A stretch of DNA of 64,000 nt from Vibrio coralliirubri (GCF_024347375.1 NZ_AP025470.1:1178001-1242000), one strand, 5' to 3'. Counted from the first letter of the stretch, positions 1-8,332 are shown. Numbers and translations are program-made. Notes: generated from the letters alone by a model not told the origin.

Positions 1-1119
1 GATACAGGCTTGCCCCAGCTTTGCTTGCAGTAATGAGAGCAAATCTAACGCGGCAAGTGTTCCGGTATTACCATCAAAAAGATCATGGTAGGCCATTTGC
101 GGTTCCCCATGACGAACCAAGCTGAGGGTTAGCCCCTGAACCGGTGCTGTGATCTTTAGTGACTCTAAGGTGAGATGGGTCAGGTTCGCCCATTTTTCAG
201 CAAGGTAATCACCTTGTGCCGAATAAAAAGAGACAGGGTGATCGTCTTTATCTCTGAGGTGCAAAGTCAACGTTAACTCGAAAGCCACTCGGTCGCGTAG
301 CTTCAAAAAACACTCGAGTTGATTCAGTAATTTCAGCAACGGCTTTTCGATAAATAGGATGTTTTCAATATCAAATAACAGCTCCAAATATTGCTGGAAA
401 TTTTCTGGTGGGTGATAGAAATCAATCGGGTGCTTGAATTGGCCGTTAAGGCGACCGACATAATTGACCAAGTCGATATCAAAGCGGCGTGCGACCTCTT
501 GCAAAGGCAGCTTTAATAGGTCTTCAACGGTATTGATACCGACACGGTTCAGGCGTTCTACTTGCTTGGTCGGTAGCTCACTGGAATTCAATGCTTGTTG
601 ATTGACCCAAATTTTCATCTGCTCAACATTGTTTGTTGCTTGGTTGATCGCTTGCTTACCCAAAAGGATCGCAGAAAGCGGCGAATAACCCGTAGCGAAG
701 CTGAACTGGATATTGAGCGTTTCTAAGTGGCTTTTGAGCTCATGCCAGTAGTTATCTAGCCCGTCGTAAAGTGACAGCATGTTAGAGGCTTTAATCAGCA
801 AGCCATTAGGTGGCAATAACGCCATATCAGAAGTGACCAGATACGCCCATTGAGCGATCTCTTTGAGCTTACTTTTCTCCAGTTCAATACTGTAAGGGTG
901 GACGTGTAAGTTGTGACACAGCGCCGCCGCAGACCCTAAGCCCATACCAAGTGAAATTCCCGATTGCAGCGCAGTTGGGTTCGCTTGCAGTACACGGTGA
1001 TCTTTTTCATCCACGATGATAATAGGTTGTTCGAGGGAGTCTTCGCTCGAACCCAATTCATTAGAGTTAAACAAGGTATCCAGCTGCAGAGATGGAAAGT
1101 GCAGATAAAGCCACAACAT
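1..1119 (-). CDS. imuB: ImuB-like Y-family polymerase homologue (3' end beyond window)
   Basis: Reading leftward from the ATG at 1119 gives an open frame to the window edge. It begins MLWLYLHFPSLQLDTLF, the typical start of ImuB, a catalytically inactive Y-family polymerase homologue. In known ImuA-ImuB-DnaE2 cassettes ImuB bridges the beta clamp and the error-prone polymerase DnaE2 during SOS mutagenesis. A helix-hairpin-helix-like stretch (VERLNRVGINTVEDLLKLP) is visible in the middle, as in Y-family little-finger regions. The start lies 3 bp after the imuA stop, so the two genes are one operon under the LexA box at 1841-1856. The C-terminus, with the clamp-binding and RecA-interacting tail, is outside the window, as would be a following dnaE2. 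The family assignment is firm; catalytic inactivity is family knowledge. Confidence 0.88.
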   Translation of the reverse strand, partial: MLWLYLHFPSLQLDTLFNSNELGSSEDSLEQPIIIVDEKDHRVLQANPTALQSGISLGMGLGSAAALCHNLHVHPYSIELEKSKLKEIAQWAYLVTSDMALLPPNGLLIKASNMLSLYDGLDNYWHELKSHLETLNIQFSFATGYSPLSAILLGKQAINQATNNVEQMKIWVNQQALNSSELPTKQVERLNRVGINTVEDLLKLPLQEVARRFDIDLVNYVGRLNGQFKHPIDFYHPPENFQQYLELLFDIENILFIEKPLLKLLNQLECFLKLRDRVAFELTLTLHLRDKDDHPVSFYSAQGDYLAEKWANLTHLTLESLKITAPVQGLTLSLVRHGEPQMAYHDLFDGNTGTLAALDLLSLLQAKLGQACI

Positions 1120-1122
1120 ACG

Positions 1123-1830
1123 CTAGCCTTGCTTCGCAATAGGAAAAGCCAGCACAGTATTATCTGACAAATTGTGATGTGAACTGTCGATGCTGATGAC
1201 TTTTTCTGTAAGTAACGGCCAATTGTGAGTCATGTCGAGAATAAAGCTGCCATACGACCAACTGCCTTTTCTTTTTGTTACCTCTACCTTCAACCCTTGG
1301 GCGTGAGAAGACAGTTTCATGCTTAAGGAAACGGGCAGGGATAGTTGATTATGGCTGGTGGCTTTAAAGTGAAACTGCAGGCACTTACCGGTTTCGCTTG
1401 CTGCTTGTAAGCGCTTTGTTTGGTGTATTTCTAGATCGGCTCCCCATAGCAATACAGAGTGACAAGCGCCGCTTTTGAGGCACTGCTCAGCTGCCCACAA
1501 CGCATCGAGATCGCGTTGGGGCTGGATAACGAGAATATTCTCTAATTCAATGCCTTGGTTACTAAAAAACTCGGCACAAATCTTCCCTGGCGGGTTAATG
1601 AATATGGCCAGTTTTTGCGAGTTTTGTTGAGATAAATAGGGCGTCAGTAGGCGAAGCTCACCGATCCCTTGTTGTGATTCAACCTCAATAACGCCGTGCG
1701 TCGGGAAGCCGCCATCAAGCTGTTTATCCAGTTGAGGATAGCCTGTTGAAGTGGTACTTCCTTGCGTTGTTGATTGTAACCCTTTCCAGATTAGCTGGCG
1801 GTCTTGTAAGTTTTTTATTAGTTCATGCAT
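1123..1830 (-). CDS. imuA: ImuA, SOS mutagenesis cassette protein
   Basis: This 235-residue protein has the RecA/SulA-like core of ImuA: a GYPQLDKQLDGGFP-type strand-turn, then GVIEVESQQGIGELRLLTPYL, in the place where RecA-fold proteins carry their nucleotide loop. Family knowledge: ImuA binds RecA and ImuB and is needed for damage-induced mutagenesis by DnaE2. It is the first gene of the leftward imuA-imuB operon; its stop is 3 bp from the imuB ATG. A perfect LexA operator lies 10 bp upstream of the start codon, so DNA damage control is visible in the sequence. The start at 1830 is the first ATG after the operator; its ribosome-binding site is poor. Length is normal for the family. Confidence 0.9.
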   Translation of the reverse strand: MHELIKNLQDRQLIWKGLQSTTQGSTTSTGYPQLDKQLDGGFPTHGVIEVESQQGIGELRLLTPYLSQQNSQKLAIFINPPGKICAEFFSNQGIELENILVIQPQRDLDALWAAEQCLKSGACHSVLLWGADLEIHQTKRLQAASETGKCLQFHFKATSHNQLSLPVSLSMKLSSHAQGLKVEVTKRKGSWSYGSFILDMTHNWPLLTEKVISIDSSHHNLSDNTVLAFPIAKQG

Positions 1831-1840
1831 AATTAAATAC

Positions 1841-1856
1841 CTGTATATTTATACAG
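1841..1856. promoter_or_regulatory. LexA (SOS) box of imuAB
   Basis: CTGTATATTTATACAG matches the gamma-proteobacterial CTGT-N8-ACAG LexA operator exactly, with the usual AT-rich centre. It ends 10 bp before the imuA start, so a bound repressor would cover the promoter or transcription start. Confidence 0.93.
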
Positions 1857-1935
1857 TATATTTAACAATGAAAAAGATGCAAAGAGAAATGATGAAAATC
1901 AGGTGAACTAAATATTAGATGGTTGATTTAGATAC

Positions 1936-1963
1936 AAAAAAAGCCGCTATGGAAGCGACTTTT
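1936..1963 (-). terminator. Intrinsic terminator of yciK
   Basis: On the minus strand a stem AAAAGTCGCT / AGCGGCTTTT (one G-U pair) with a 5-nt loop is followed by a run of Ts, 23 bp after the yciK stop. It also reads as a weaker hairpin on the plus strand. Confidence 0.75.
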
Positions 1964-1985
1964 CACTATTGGTTAATGATATCAG

Positions 1986-2726
1986 TTACTTAGGTTGAGC
2001 ATCGATACATTGGCCATTAATGTCTGTCACACTTGGGTTCATTAAGTGTAGGTACAGTGGGATGATGTCGAGTGGCGTTTTTAACTTATTCGCATCTTCT
2101 CCTGGGTACGCTTTTGCACGCATACGTGTTTGAGTGCCGCCCGGATTGATTGCGTTAACACGGATGTTAGTGTCTTCAAGCTCGTCTGCTAGGGTTTGCA
2201 TCATACCTTCGGTAGCAAACTTAGAAATCGCGTAAGTGCCCCAGAATGCACGGCCAGAGTGACCAACCGTTGAAGAGGTAAAAACAATGCGACCCGCTTC
2301 TGCTTTCTTAAGTGCAGGTAGCAGAGCTTGAGTCATCAAGAACTCAGACTTCACATTGATCTGCATAACATCATCAAACGTTTCTTCATCAATCTGCTCA
2401 AATGGGCTCAGAGTACCGAGAACACCTGCGTTATGCAGTAGGCCATCTAAACGACCGAACTGTGATTCAATGGTTTCAGCCATATCAACGTAGTTCTGCT
2501 TTGTCGCACCTTTTAAATCCAATGGAATAATCGCAGGTTGTGGGTAACCAGCGCTTTCGATTTCATCGTAAATGAATTCAAGGTTTTTAACATTGCGGCC
2601 TAACAGAATGACAGTTGCACCATGTTGAGCGAAGCTTAGTGCTGCTTGGCGACCAATGCCAGCACCGGCACCTGTAACCAAAATTACTTTATCTTTGAGG
2701 GCATCTGTAGAGATTGGGTAATCCAC
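1986..2726 (-). CDS. yciK: YciK family short-chain dehydrogenase/reductase
   Basis: This NAD(P)-dependent Rossmann oxidoreductase is very close to E. coli YciK. The cofactor loop VTGAGAGIG is near the N-terminus, followed by the HNAG strand, the catalytic TSS serine and the YAISK tyrosine-lysine pair, then NPGGTQTRM. The physiological substrate of YciK is not established. I prefer the GTG start at 2726 (MDYPISTD), because a strong AAGGAT ribosome-binding site lies 6 bp upstream and the E. coli protein aligns from there; a longer frame with an ATG at 2762 exists but adds 12 residues without homology. In E. coli yciK lies beside the divergent sohB gene. Here sohB begins 24 kb away, which reveals the inserted element. 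Confidence 0.92.
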   Translation of the reverse strand: MDYPISTDALKDKVILVTGAGAGIGRQAALSFAQHGATVILLGRNVKNLEFIYDEIESAGYPQPAIIPLDLKGATKQNYVDMAETIESQFGRLDGLLHNAGVLGTLSPFEQIDEETFDDVMQINVKSEFLMTQALLPALKKAEAGRIVFTSSTVGHSGRAFWGTYAISKFATEGMMQTLADELEDTNIRVNAINPGGTQTRMRAKAYPGEDANKLKTPLDIIPLYLHLMNPSVTDINGQCIDAQPK

Positions 2727-2988
2727 TGTGCTTATCCTTCTTTCTTTTATTATGTTCGTCATTCCATTGATGTTTAATCACACAGATAACCGCAGGAATG
2801 ATGAGAAATTCTTGGTAATCGTGACAAGATGGTTACAATACACTAATTCATACAATAGGGGATATGACATTATCTAGGTTTTATGATCCTTTCGGCTTTT
2901 TAAGAAAGATAACACAGCGTTAGTATTTACGGGGCTTGAGCGGTATTCTTCCGATTTGAAACGATCATTAATTTACATAGTTTTACGT
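2727..2988. other. Intergenic region upstream of yciK
   Basis: No gene is seen. The stretch should hold the yciK promoter and the remaining yciK side of the ancestral yciK-sohB intergenic region, before the inserted element begins. Confidence 0.5.
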
Positions 2989-3013
2989 ACTATTAAATTA
3001 CGATTAGGCACAA
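2989..3013 (+). repeat. attL-like imperfect direct repeat at the left element boundary
   Basis: This 25-bp segment matches 19 of 25 positions of 27045-27069 in the same orientation; the shared blocks are TATTAAA and ATTAGGCA. A second TAGGCAC copy follows at 3018-3024. The two segments bracket everything foreign between yciK and sohB, so I infer recombination half-sites. The match is imperfect and no integrase is present to confirm it. Confidence 0.42.
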
Positions 3014-3070
3014 GTCTAGGCACTAATTAGGGAAATGATCCTAAGGTTTAGGCTAGAACTAGGGGGAAGA

Positions 3071-3142
3071 ATGAACATCACCGATGCTCTTCTGAGGAAT
3101 GTATCAGGGAAAGAGATAAGTACTACCGCGCCGCGTTGCTAG
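3071..3142 (+). pseudogene. Truncated 5' end of a gene, possibly an integrase
   Basis: An ATG with a good purine-rich ribosome-binding site (AGGGGGAAGA) starts MNITDALLRNVSGKEIS. The reading frame runs into the broken end of the IS3-family remnant at about 3110 and stops at 3142. Position (58 bp inside the putative attL, pointing inward) and the ITDxxLRxxxGK pattern resemble the N-terminus of P4-type tyrosine integrases. With 16 or so native residues this is only a suggestion. Confidence 0.3.
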
Positions 3143-3508
3143 ATAAGTAATATCGGCAACCCATAATTGCTCTGGTCTTTCCGGGATTAAGCCTTCCTTA
3201 ATTCGATTTGGATGGCAGTAAAAGCGATGATTACTGTTTGTAGTTCGATGATAAGCCCTTCGATTCTGTACTAATAATCGATTCATTCTCAGCAGAGAGA
3301 ATAAGCGGTCTCGCCCGATTTCAATATCGTTCTGAGCAAGTAAATACTTGATCTTACGAGTCCCTATACGAGGGTGCATCATCCTTTGCTCCTTCACAAA
3401 ACCGAGTACGGATTCATCTTTCTTTGTCTGATGAATTTCTGCAACACAGCGCTTGTAGAAAGCTTGTCGTGTAATACCTATGAAGTGGCAAGCTTTAGTG
3501 ACGGTCAA
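3104..3508 (-). pseudogene. IS3-family transposase OrfB, C-terminally truncated
   Basis: The N-terminal HTH_21 region (ITRQAFYKR, then HPRIGTRKIKYLLA) and the beginning of the rve integrase core are present, including the first catalytic aspartate in LWVADITYLAT. The frame then ends YLFP-stop where an intact protein would continue through the second Asp and the Glu of the DDE triad, so the enzyme cannot be active. Its start overlaps the orfA stop, the usual arrangement for programmed frameshifting in this family. Confidence 0.88.
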
Positions 3509-3959
3509 TCTTCTGACCGTTTTTTCCTTAATAACTCGGCCTTGCGCTTCTTTGAGATTCGGACTCCGAAATCTCGATCCATGACTTTTACAACCGCTTC
3601 AAAGAACTCAGCTTTGAGCTGAGTTTCTTCTAATTGCTGCTCGAGTTCTTTGATTCGTTGCTCTGGGGTTTGAGTTGAGGAAGAGTTTGACATAGTCGCT
3701 CCTAACGCTCTCGATTGTTCTATTCCTTTAGACCAATCTAGTTGACCATGTTTGCGAAGCCAAACTAAAACGGTAGAGCGACCTTGGATCCCATAACGTT
3801 CTTGAGCTTGCTTATAAGTCATTTCGCCTTTTTCAACTTGGCTTACGACTGCCAATTTAAAGGCAAGAGAATAATCTCGTTGAGTACGTCTACTTGTTGT
3901 TTTCATGACACTCTCCAATTTCATGTTGGAAATGTGTCAACCATATTTAGGACGGTACA
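3109..3959 (-). mobile_element. IS3-family insertion sequence remnant
   Basis: The intact end is at 3959, where the minus strand begins TGTACCGTCCTAAAT, a typical IS3-family terminal repeat, 35 bp before orfA. The element contains orfA and the first two thirds of orfB, then stops abruptly near 3110, so the other terminal repeat is missing. The break coincides with truncation of the short gene at 3071, as expected for an IS-adjacent deletion. Confidence 0.85.
3505..3924 (-). CDS. IS3-family transposase OrfA (helix-turn-helix)
   Basis: This 139-residue protein has an N-terminal helix-turn-helix of the IS3 OrfA type (FKLAVVSQVEKGEMTYKQAQERYGIQGRSTVLVWLRKHGQ) and a C-terminal leucine-zipper-like coiled coil (EQRIKELEQQLEETQLKAEFFEAVV, split here across two heptad blocks). 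It would bind the terminal repeats and pair with OrfB. The gene is intact but orphaned, because the partner frame is truncated. It is leftward, 35 bp inside the surviving IS end. Confidence 0.85.
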   Translation of the reverse strand: MKLESVMKTTSRRTQRDYSLAFKLAVVSQVEKGEMTYKQAQERYGIQGRSTVLVWLRKHGQLDWSKGIEQSRALGATMSNSSSTQTPEQRIKELEQQLEETQLKAEFFEAVVKVMDRDFGVRISKKRKAELLRKKRSED

Positions 3960-3966
3960 ATAGGCG

Positions 3967-3992
3967 AAAAAAAAGCCACATAAGCGGCTTTT
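3967..3992 (-). terminator. Terminator of the repressor gene
   Basis: On the minus strand AAAAGCC / GGCTTTT pair around an 8-nt loop and eight Ts follow, 13 bp beyond the stop of the repressor gene at 4005. Confidence 0.75.
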
Positions 3993-4004
3993 ATTATGGT
4001 TCGT

Positions 4005-4649
4005 CTAAGTTCGTTTAGACCAGACACCCCAACAAGCTACACCAAGCACATCAATTTCGGACTCCGTAATTGTGTGCATCGCGTTCTTGGACGTGTCATC
4101 GCCATACCAAACATGCACCGTGTCAGCAATTCGAACAAGGGTGAAGAAATCAGGAGTTGGGTTATTGCCGATACGTGCTAGAACTAGATCATCATTCGCC
4201 CACTCACGGTTACGAACGATAAGGGCTGCACAATCCCAAGAGTGTGAGATTGTGCCTTGGACTGGGTAAACAACACCAAAGCAATCACTATGCTCTTTTG
4301 GTACTGGCATTGTACCTATAATTCTAGTTGAACCTGTCGATAACAGCTCCGCTATATCTGCACGGTTATAAATGTTCACCGTAGCAGCACCAGCCGCAAC
4401 CATGTTATTTACGATCTGCTTCTCTGTGTACTTATCTCCCACACCAAAACACAACCAATGAGGCTGAACTCCAAGATACACGGCTATATCTGTTAGTTCA
4501 TCAATGCTTGGATGCGTTCTATTCTCTGATTTGGAGAGGTAGCGCCCAATAGTCGCTTTACCTCTCCCAACACCTTTGGCGAGGCTCGCATTAGTCTCGC
4601 CTAACTCCCTAAGGAGCGCGACTATTCGATCTTGGTAGTTTTCAGTCAT
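4005..4649 (-). CDS. CI-like phage repressor (HTH plus S24-like fold)
   Basis: A 214-residue protein. Residues 8-65 form a lambda-repressor-type helix-turn-helix (LGETNASLAKGVGRGKATIGRYLSK, then IDELTDIAVYLGV). The C-terminal half aligns in layout with the LexA/CI S24 dimerisation domain (DCAALIVRNREWANDDLVLARIG). I do not see the GDSM-type catalytic serine or a convincing catalytic lysine, so self-cleavage may be lost. It is transcribed away from the rightward prophage genes, the classical repressor position, with about 190 bp of divergent regulatory DNA before the small gene at 4841. Likely role: keeps the element's early genes silent and autoregulates. It is one of the few intact genes in this zone. 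Confidence 0.78.
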   Translation of the reverse strand: MTENYQDRIVALLRELGETNASLAKGVGRGKATIGRYLSKSENRTHPSIDELTDIAVYLGVQPHWLCFGVGDKYTEKQIVNNMVAAGAATVNIYNRADIAELLSTGSTRIIGTMPVPKEHSDCFGVVYPVQGTISHSWDCAALIVRNREWANDDLVLARIGNNPTPDFFTLVRIADTVHVWYGDDTSKNAMHTITESEIDVLGVACWGVWSKRT

Positions 4650-4810
4650 TGAATTTTATTCCTGTCATTCTTAAATCATTTGTATATCACATATGAAACT
4701 ATCTCAAAAGATAAACGGTTTTAGGTGCTTAATCAAGGTCAATGAACCAAATTTGATTATAGATGCTTGTTAATGGTTTGTGTCATTAAGCGCTACGTTT
4801 GTTGTTGGTT

Positions 4811-4828
4811 GGCTCAATATTGAAACTG
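4811..4828. promoter_or_regulatory. Imperfect palindrome in the repressor control region
   Basis: The core TCAATATTGA with flanking AAC resembles the perfect 18-bp palindrome at 19827-19844. It lies between the divergent repressor and the small Cro-like gene, immediately before the latter, so an operator role is plausible but unproven. Confidence 0.35.
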
Positions 4829-4840
4829 ATGGGTGTGAAT

Positions 4841-4993
4841 ATGATTAATAAGGAACAAACGGAAGGACAAAAGGGAATGTTCGATAAGTTGCGAATACAC
4901 TATAACTTGGATTCGATTGCCTTGGGAAAAATGTCAGATGTTCCACGCGCAAGTATGTACCGATATGAAAGGGAATACTGTTACTATCAATAG
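4841..4993 (+). CDS. Small Cro/CII-like protein, possibly truncated
   Basis: A 50-residue frame (MINKEQTEGQKGMFDKL...) with a helix-turn-helix-like block, LDSIALGKMSDVPRASMYRYE, split around the turn GKMSDV. It sits where the first rightward early gene (cro or cox) of a temperate phage normally lies, opposite the repressor. A longer frame from 4799 adds residues without a ribosome-binding site. The C-terminus looks abrupt (YCYYQ) and may be a decay product. No family could be named. Confidence 0.4.
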   Translation: MINKEQTEGQKGMFDKLRIHYNLDSIALGKMSDVPRASMYRYEREYCYYQ

Positions 4994-5192
4994 AGACGGA
5001 CATTCATATAGAGAAGTCGCCCCCTAGTGTGGTAAAAAAACACGAAATGTATCCAGGTCTATTTAAGGGATATAAGAGCCAGCATCCTATCATTAACTAG
5101 TATTACATCATTTTTCGCAAATCTCTTGTTGTTTCATAATTAATTGGTATGAGGCCATAGGTGAAACTTTGATTGAGATAAAAATGATGTGA

Positions 5193-5462
5193 GTGACAAC
5201 AGATAAAACTCATAGAGCGAAAGCAGCGCGTGTGGCTATTTCATAATTTTCCGATTCTGTAGGAGGGTTTTGGAATGCGCTTACCATTCTTGATGACGAA
5301 ATAGCAGTTTATAGAGATGATGTTGCACATTGGAAGACTCATAGAGTTCCAGAAGTGGTAGCAGCGCAGTTTTGCAATGTCGTTAATAAGTATTCTTCAG
5401 GGGGGATTGGAGTGCTGACAAACTACGAGAGCCAGGAGATGAAAAGCCTGAGCAGTAACTAG
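5193..5462 (+). pseudogene. Phage early gene remnant with in-frame stop
   Basis: From a GTG at 5193 the frame reads TTDKTHRAKAARVAIS, meets a TAA, then continues open for about 70 codons: DDEIAVYRDDVAHWKTHRVP and VVAAQFCNVVNKYSSGG. The absence of further stops and the charged, regular composition show that this was a real gene interrupted by one nonsense change. It may be a phage regulatory protein of the CII type given its position, but I do not recognise the family. Confidence 0.5.
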
Positions 5463-5706
5463 GGAGAAACCACTCTGGCTTAAAGTCACACACTTTATAC
5501 GCAAGCGTGAATACACCTGTGTCGTTTCTGATTTGCAAACGATCACGCAAACAAAATACCGATATGTCTAATCTAAGTGTAAATCCGAAAGCTATTGCTG
5601 TCGTCAAGGGCGGCATTCATGGCGCTCGTATTCTCAAGAGATTTGCTATCTAGAACTGTTATTTAGCGAGCCCGTGAAACATAAAAGTCTACGTAAGTCA
5701 TTCCCA
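5463..5706. other. Gene-poor debris between two pseudogenes
   Basis: The only coding-like piece is a 29-codon rightward frame at 5564-5653 (MSNLSVNPKAIAVVKGG...). It has no visible ribosome-binding site and is probably a fragment. Confidence 0.35.
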
Positions 5707-5977
5707 ATGCTACCACCAAGAACGATAGCTCTGCCATTGGGAACCTAATCGCCAACAACCGTACGCGCAACAGAGTGGGGAAGTCATTAGAAAGGCTGTC
5801 ACTCGCGACAATAAAGAGTATTACGACTTCAACACAACCATATGGGCTGGCAAGTCCGGGGGCGACTACCGTGAAAGCCAGCGCTATGTGTGGCGCTTAA
5901 CGAGCGAGGGCATCATTGAGGTGTTAACCGAGGGGGAGCAGCGCTACGCTCGAATTAATGAGAGGTTCTTGCCCTAA
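5707..5977 (+). pseudogene. Frameshifted small phage gene
   Basis: An ATG at 5707 gives MLPPRTIALPLGT then a stop; a one-base shift restores a frame running to 5977, with EVIRKAVTRDNKEYYDF and YRESQRYVWRLTSEGIIEVL. The last part has the look of a winged-helix wing (RYVWRLTSEGIIEV). The reconstructed protein would be about 90 residues. Interpreted as a frameshifted DNA-binding gene of the prophage early region. Confidence 0.5.
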
Positions 5978-6054
5978 AGAGAAGTAAGGCTGGTGGATGG
6001 ACTATCACCGGTCGTTTCAACTGTAGCATGGTCACTACTTTAAAGGAGAGAACA

Positions 6055-6406
6055 GTGATAGTTGTATATTATAGAAAAACTGCAAAAGAAGTGAGTCTAA
6101 ATGCAGGTGTTATCGTTGAAGTGATATTTGGATGGCTTGAAAACAACCGAGTTAATGACCGGTACTACTATGACGGGCGGTACTGGTCATATGTCACCAC
6201 AAGAGTTTTAGAGTTGCTGCTCCCTAAATTGGAAGAACAAAGGTAAGAACAGCGCTCAAAAAGCTCGAAGAGTGTGTGTAGTAACTGGATGTTTCAATCG
6301 GCTCAGTCTAGATCGTACTAAATGGTACTCAATCACACAAGATGGTTTGAAGTTGATGGGTGAAGACCCCTATTTGTTCACCACAAAAACCATCCTTAAG
6401 CCTTAA
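6055..6406 (+). pseudogene. Winged-helix phage replication-type protein, broken
   Basis: A GTG at 6055, preceded by AAGGAG, starts a protein with FGWLENNRVNDRYYYDGRYW and VLELLLPKLEEQR. A frameshift near 6244 and stops near 6280 interrupt it, after which VTGCFNRLSLDRTKWYSITQ follows in another frame to 6406. The order (WxExN, YxxDGxxW, LxxLF/P, KLEExG, NxxxxDRTKWY) is that of the N-terminal winged helix of many phage replication organiser proteins. The rest of such a protein, with the helicase-loader part, is missing. The element therefore once replicated or encoded phage replication control, but not with this copy. Confidence 0.6.
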
Positions 6407-6801
6407 AATCGGCTGCTAAAAACCTCTCTAGTTCACACTATGGAGTTTTTTTGCTTATAAATACCGTCTAAATTGCTTTCTTTCTTCTATCTGCTGCCTG
6501 TTCCACTCCGCTTCAAGCTCAGGCTTCATACGTCTCTATTCCACATGACATTTGGAGCAGGTCAGCCACCCATGGCCACATCCATCTGCATCATAAAGGA
6601 CATTTCCACTGCAAAAAACATTCCAATTTATTCACAAGTAATACCTGCTAGTTATTCACAATTATTGCATCTTTAGCCCATGAGTTGTTTTAACCCAACA
6701 ATACAGATCTAATAATATATATTAATAACCCTTAAGATCTAAATATTAAAAAATAACAATAATTAGAAGAGCTTAAAAAACAAATAGCTTAAAAAATAAC
6801 A
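6407..6801. other. AT-rich non-coding stretch
   Basis: No supported gene. The segment after 6690 is very AT-rich with A-tracts and short TA repeats before the next start codon. It may hold the promoter of the 6802 gene or be an old deletion scar. Confidence 0.4.
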
Positions 6802-7134
6802 ATGAATAATAAAATCTTTACACCTCGACAATCGCTAGAACGTGAGGCGAATGAAATTGCCTTGATGTGGCTTTGGGAGTTCAAGCTAAGTTCTATTGGA
6901 ATGAACACATCTGAGGTGGTCAATCGAACCTGGATCGCGAACGAACTTACCAAGCTTCCAGACCAAAAACGCGAAGCCGTTCGAGACTCGCTAAACCGTA
7001 ATCGAAAGTTTTTCTGGCGTGGCTCAAAAATTAAACCAATAAAAAAAATCCGCCTCAATTGTTTCAATTATGATTTATATGATTATAATGTGGGTCTTAT
7101 TTTGATTGTTTGCTTGGTTTTTTGTTGCAGTTAA
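6802..7134 (+). CDS. Hypothetical protein of the prophage early region
   Basis: A 110-residue frame. The first 75 residues are charged and helical (TPRQSLEREANEIALMWLWE, then TWIANELTKLPDQKREAVRDSLNRNR). The last 25 become hydrophobic (VGLILIVCLVFCC), which looks like out-of-frame reading or a fused tail, so the gene may be frameshifted near residue 80. The start codon has only a weak ribosome-binding site. I do not recognise a family. Confidence 0.45.
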   Translation: MNNKIFTPRQSLEREANEIALMWLWEFKLSSIGMNTSEVVNRTWIANELTKLPDQKREAVRDSLNRNRKFFWRGSKIKPIKKIRLNCFNYDLYDYNVGLILIVCLVFCCS

Positions 7135-7140
7135 TGGGGG

Positions 7141-7604
7141 GTGGGCTCTGAGAACGAGAGTTGGCTAGAGTTAAGCGCTGGTGAGGCGATGGATATTCTT
7201 GTGAGCGTGGTTAACTCCAACGCCACAGGCCTTGCGATGCCTTGCAGACCCTAGCGGATTCGTACAACCGTGAGGTTGACCTCGATGATGACTTGCAACG
7301 TGAGCTCTTGATGCGCCAGAACCGTATCACGGGGTTTGAGAACCAAATTTCACAATTCGAACAAGACATAGAGCGCATGAAGGTCGGCCTTCGTACCTCG
7401 GTCGGCTTGTTCGAGGCTGTGAAAGGTTTGCAGCGTGAGAATGACACTCTCACTCGTACTAACGCTGAGATGAAACTCAAGATTGTTAGTCTTGTCGAAG
7501 ACGCTAAACTCGCCAAGGAAGCCAAGCGACTCAAGGAGCAATCCAGACGCACCAAAGGCGAGAATCTATTCCTGTTCCCAACCGGATTAGACTTAAACTC
7601 TTAA
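7141..7604 (+). pseudogene. Coiled-coil protein gene with frameshift
   Basis: A GTG at 7141 gives GSENESWLELSAGEAMDILV and continues to a stop at 7254. The frame starting around 7242 continues the same protein without a gap in sense: LQTLADSYNREVDLDDDLQR, then a long amphipathic coiled coil (ENQISQFEQDIERMKVG; ENDTLTRTNAEMKLKIVSL). The natural reading is a single gene of about 155 codons with one frameshift near 7245. Function unknown; similar coiled-coil proteins are common in prophage early operons. Confidence 0.5.
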
Positions 7605-7635
7605 ACGGCTCTCGCGATCACCAACTTCCGAAACG

Positions 7636-7734
7636 ATGGAGTTTTGCCGCAACTGGCTACTCAAGGTTAAATCGCAGAAGTGGCATGTTGCAGAGGAAGA
7701 CTTAGTGGTGTTTTCAGGCGACAAAAAGCACTAG
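7636..7734 (+). CDS. Very small hypothetical protein
   Basis: A 32-codon frame (MEFCRNWLLKVKSQKWHVAEEDLVVFSGDKKH). No clear ribosome-binding site. It may be the tail of a larger lost gene. Listed because it fills the gap between two better-supported genes on the same strand. Confidence 0.28.
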   Translation: MEFCRNWLLKVKSQKWHVAEEDLVVFSGDKKH

Positions 7735-7797
7735 ACCACCAGTCTGTCACTCCGTCTGGTTCACACAAACAAGTAAACAAAACTACCGGAGATTGTG

Positions 7798-8214
7798 ATG
7801 CCTTACGAAACTAAAATCGAAACCGAAGTCTCACCGCAACAAATGATCAGTCGCGTTCTTAACGGAAGCGCTACCTTTACCAAGGCTTACATGGCTTCTA
7901 TGCGAGCCAATCTATGCCCTAAACACGTCAGTGCTATAGACGATGATATCAACGTTATGCTTGCCTTGGTGATGGAGGCTAAGACCGTTCTCTATGGCTC
8001 TACGCTCAACGAGAATGGACGCAAGCAGATGTTTAATGCTCTACGCAAAGAAGTTAACCAAATCATTGATGTTTGCGAACAGAACGCTGGGAAGTACGAA
8101 GACGTTGTTAAAGAGCGGGGCAGCAATATGTCTACAACTCCTAGCAAAGCGACTGAGAAGCACCGCGAGGCTCAAGAAGCTCAAGACGCTAAGAATGTAG
8201 GGAAAGTGCATTAA
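7798..8214 (+). CDS. Hypothetical protein, helical, phage early operon
   Basis: A 138-residue protein starting at the second of two adjacent ATGs, with GGAG 7 bp upstream. It is predicted almost entirely helical: SPQQMISRVLNGSATFTKAY and MFNALRKEVNQIIDVCEQN, then a charged, Ala-rich tail (KHREAQEAQDAKNVGK). Its stop overlaps the next start (TAATG), so translation of the two genes was coupled before the IS insertion. No family recognised. Confidence 0.6.
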   Translation: MPYETKIETEVSPQQMISRVLNGSATFTKAYMASMRANLCPKHVSAIDDDINVMLALVMEAKTVLYGSTLNENGRKQMFNALRKEVNQIIDVCEQNAGKYEDVVKERGSNMSTTPSKATEKHREAQEAQDAKNVGKVH

Positions 8215-8332
8215 TGGATAAGCTGACCATTAACCTTGACGTTAAGGAGGCTAAGTTCTCCCGAGAGGCCGTAGAAGAGCGATTAAAACCATTACTTGAA
8301 CGCTTACCTACGGCTTACTACCAATCTCACGC

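Noticed and set aside
6473..6676. 67-codon rightward frame in the AT-rich gap
   Set aside because: No ribosome-binding site, low-complexity composition unlike the neighbours, and no recognisable motif.
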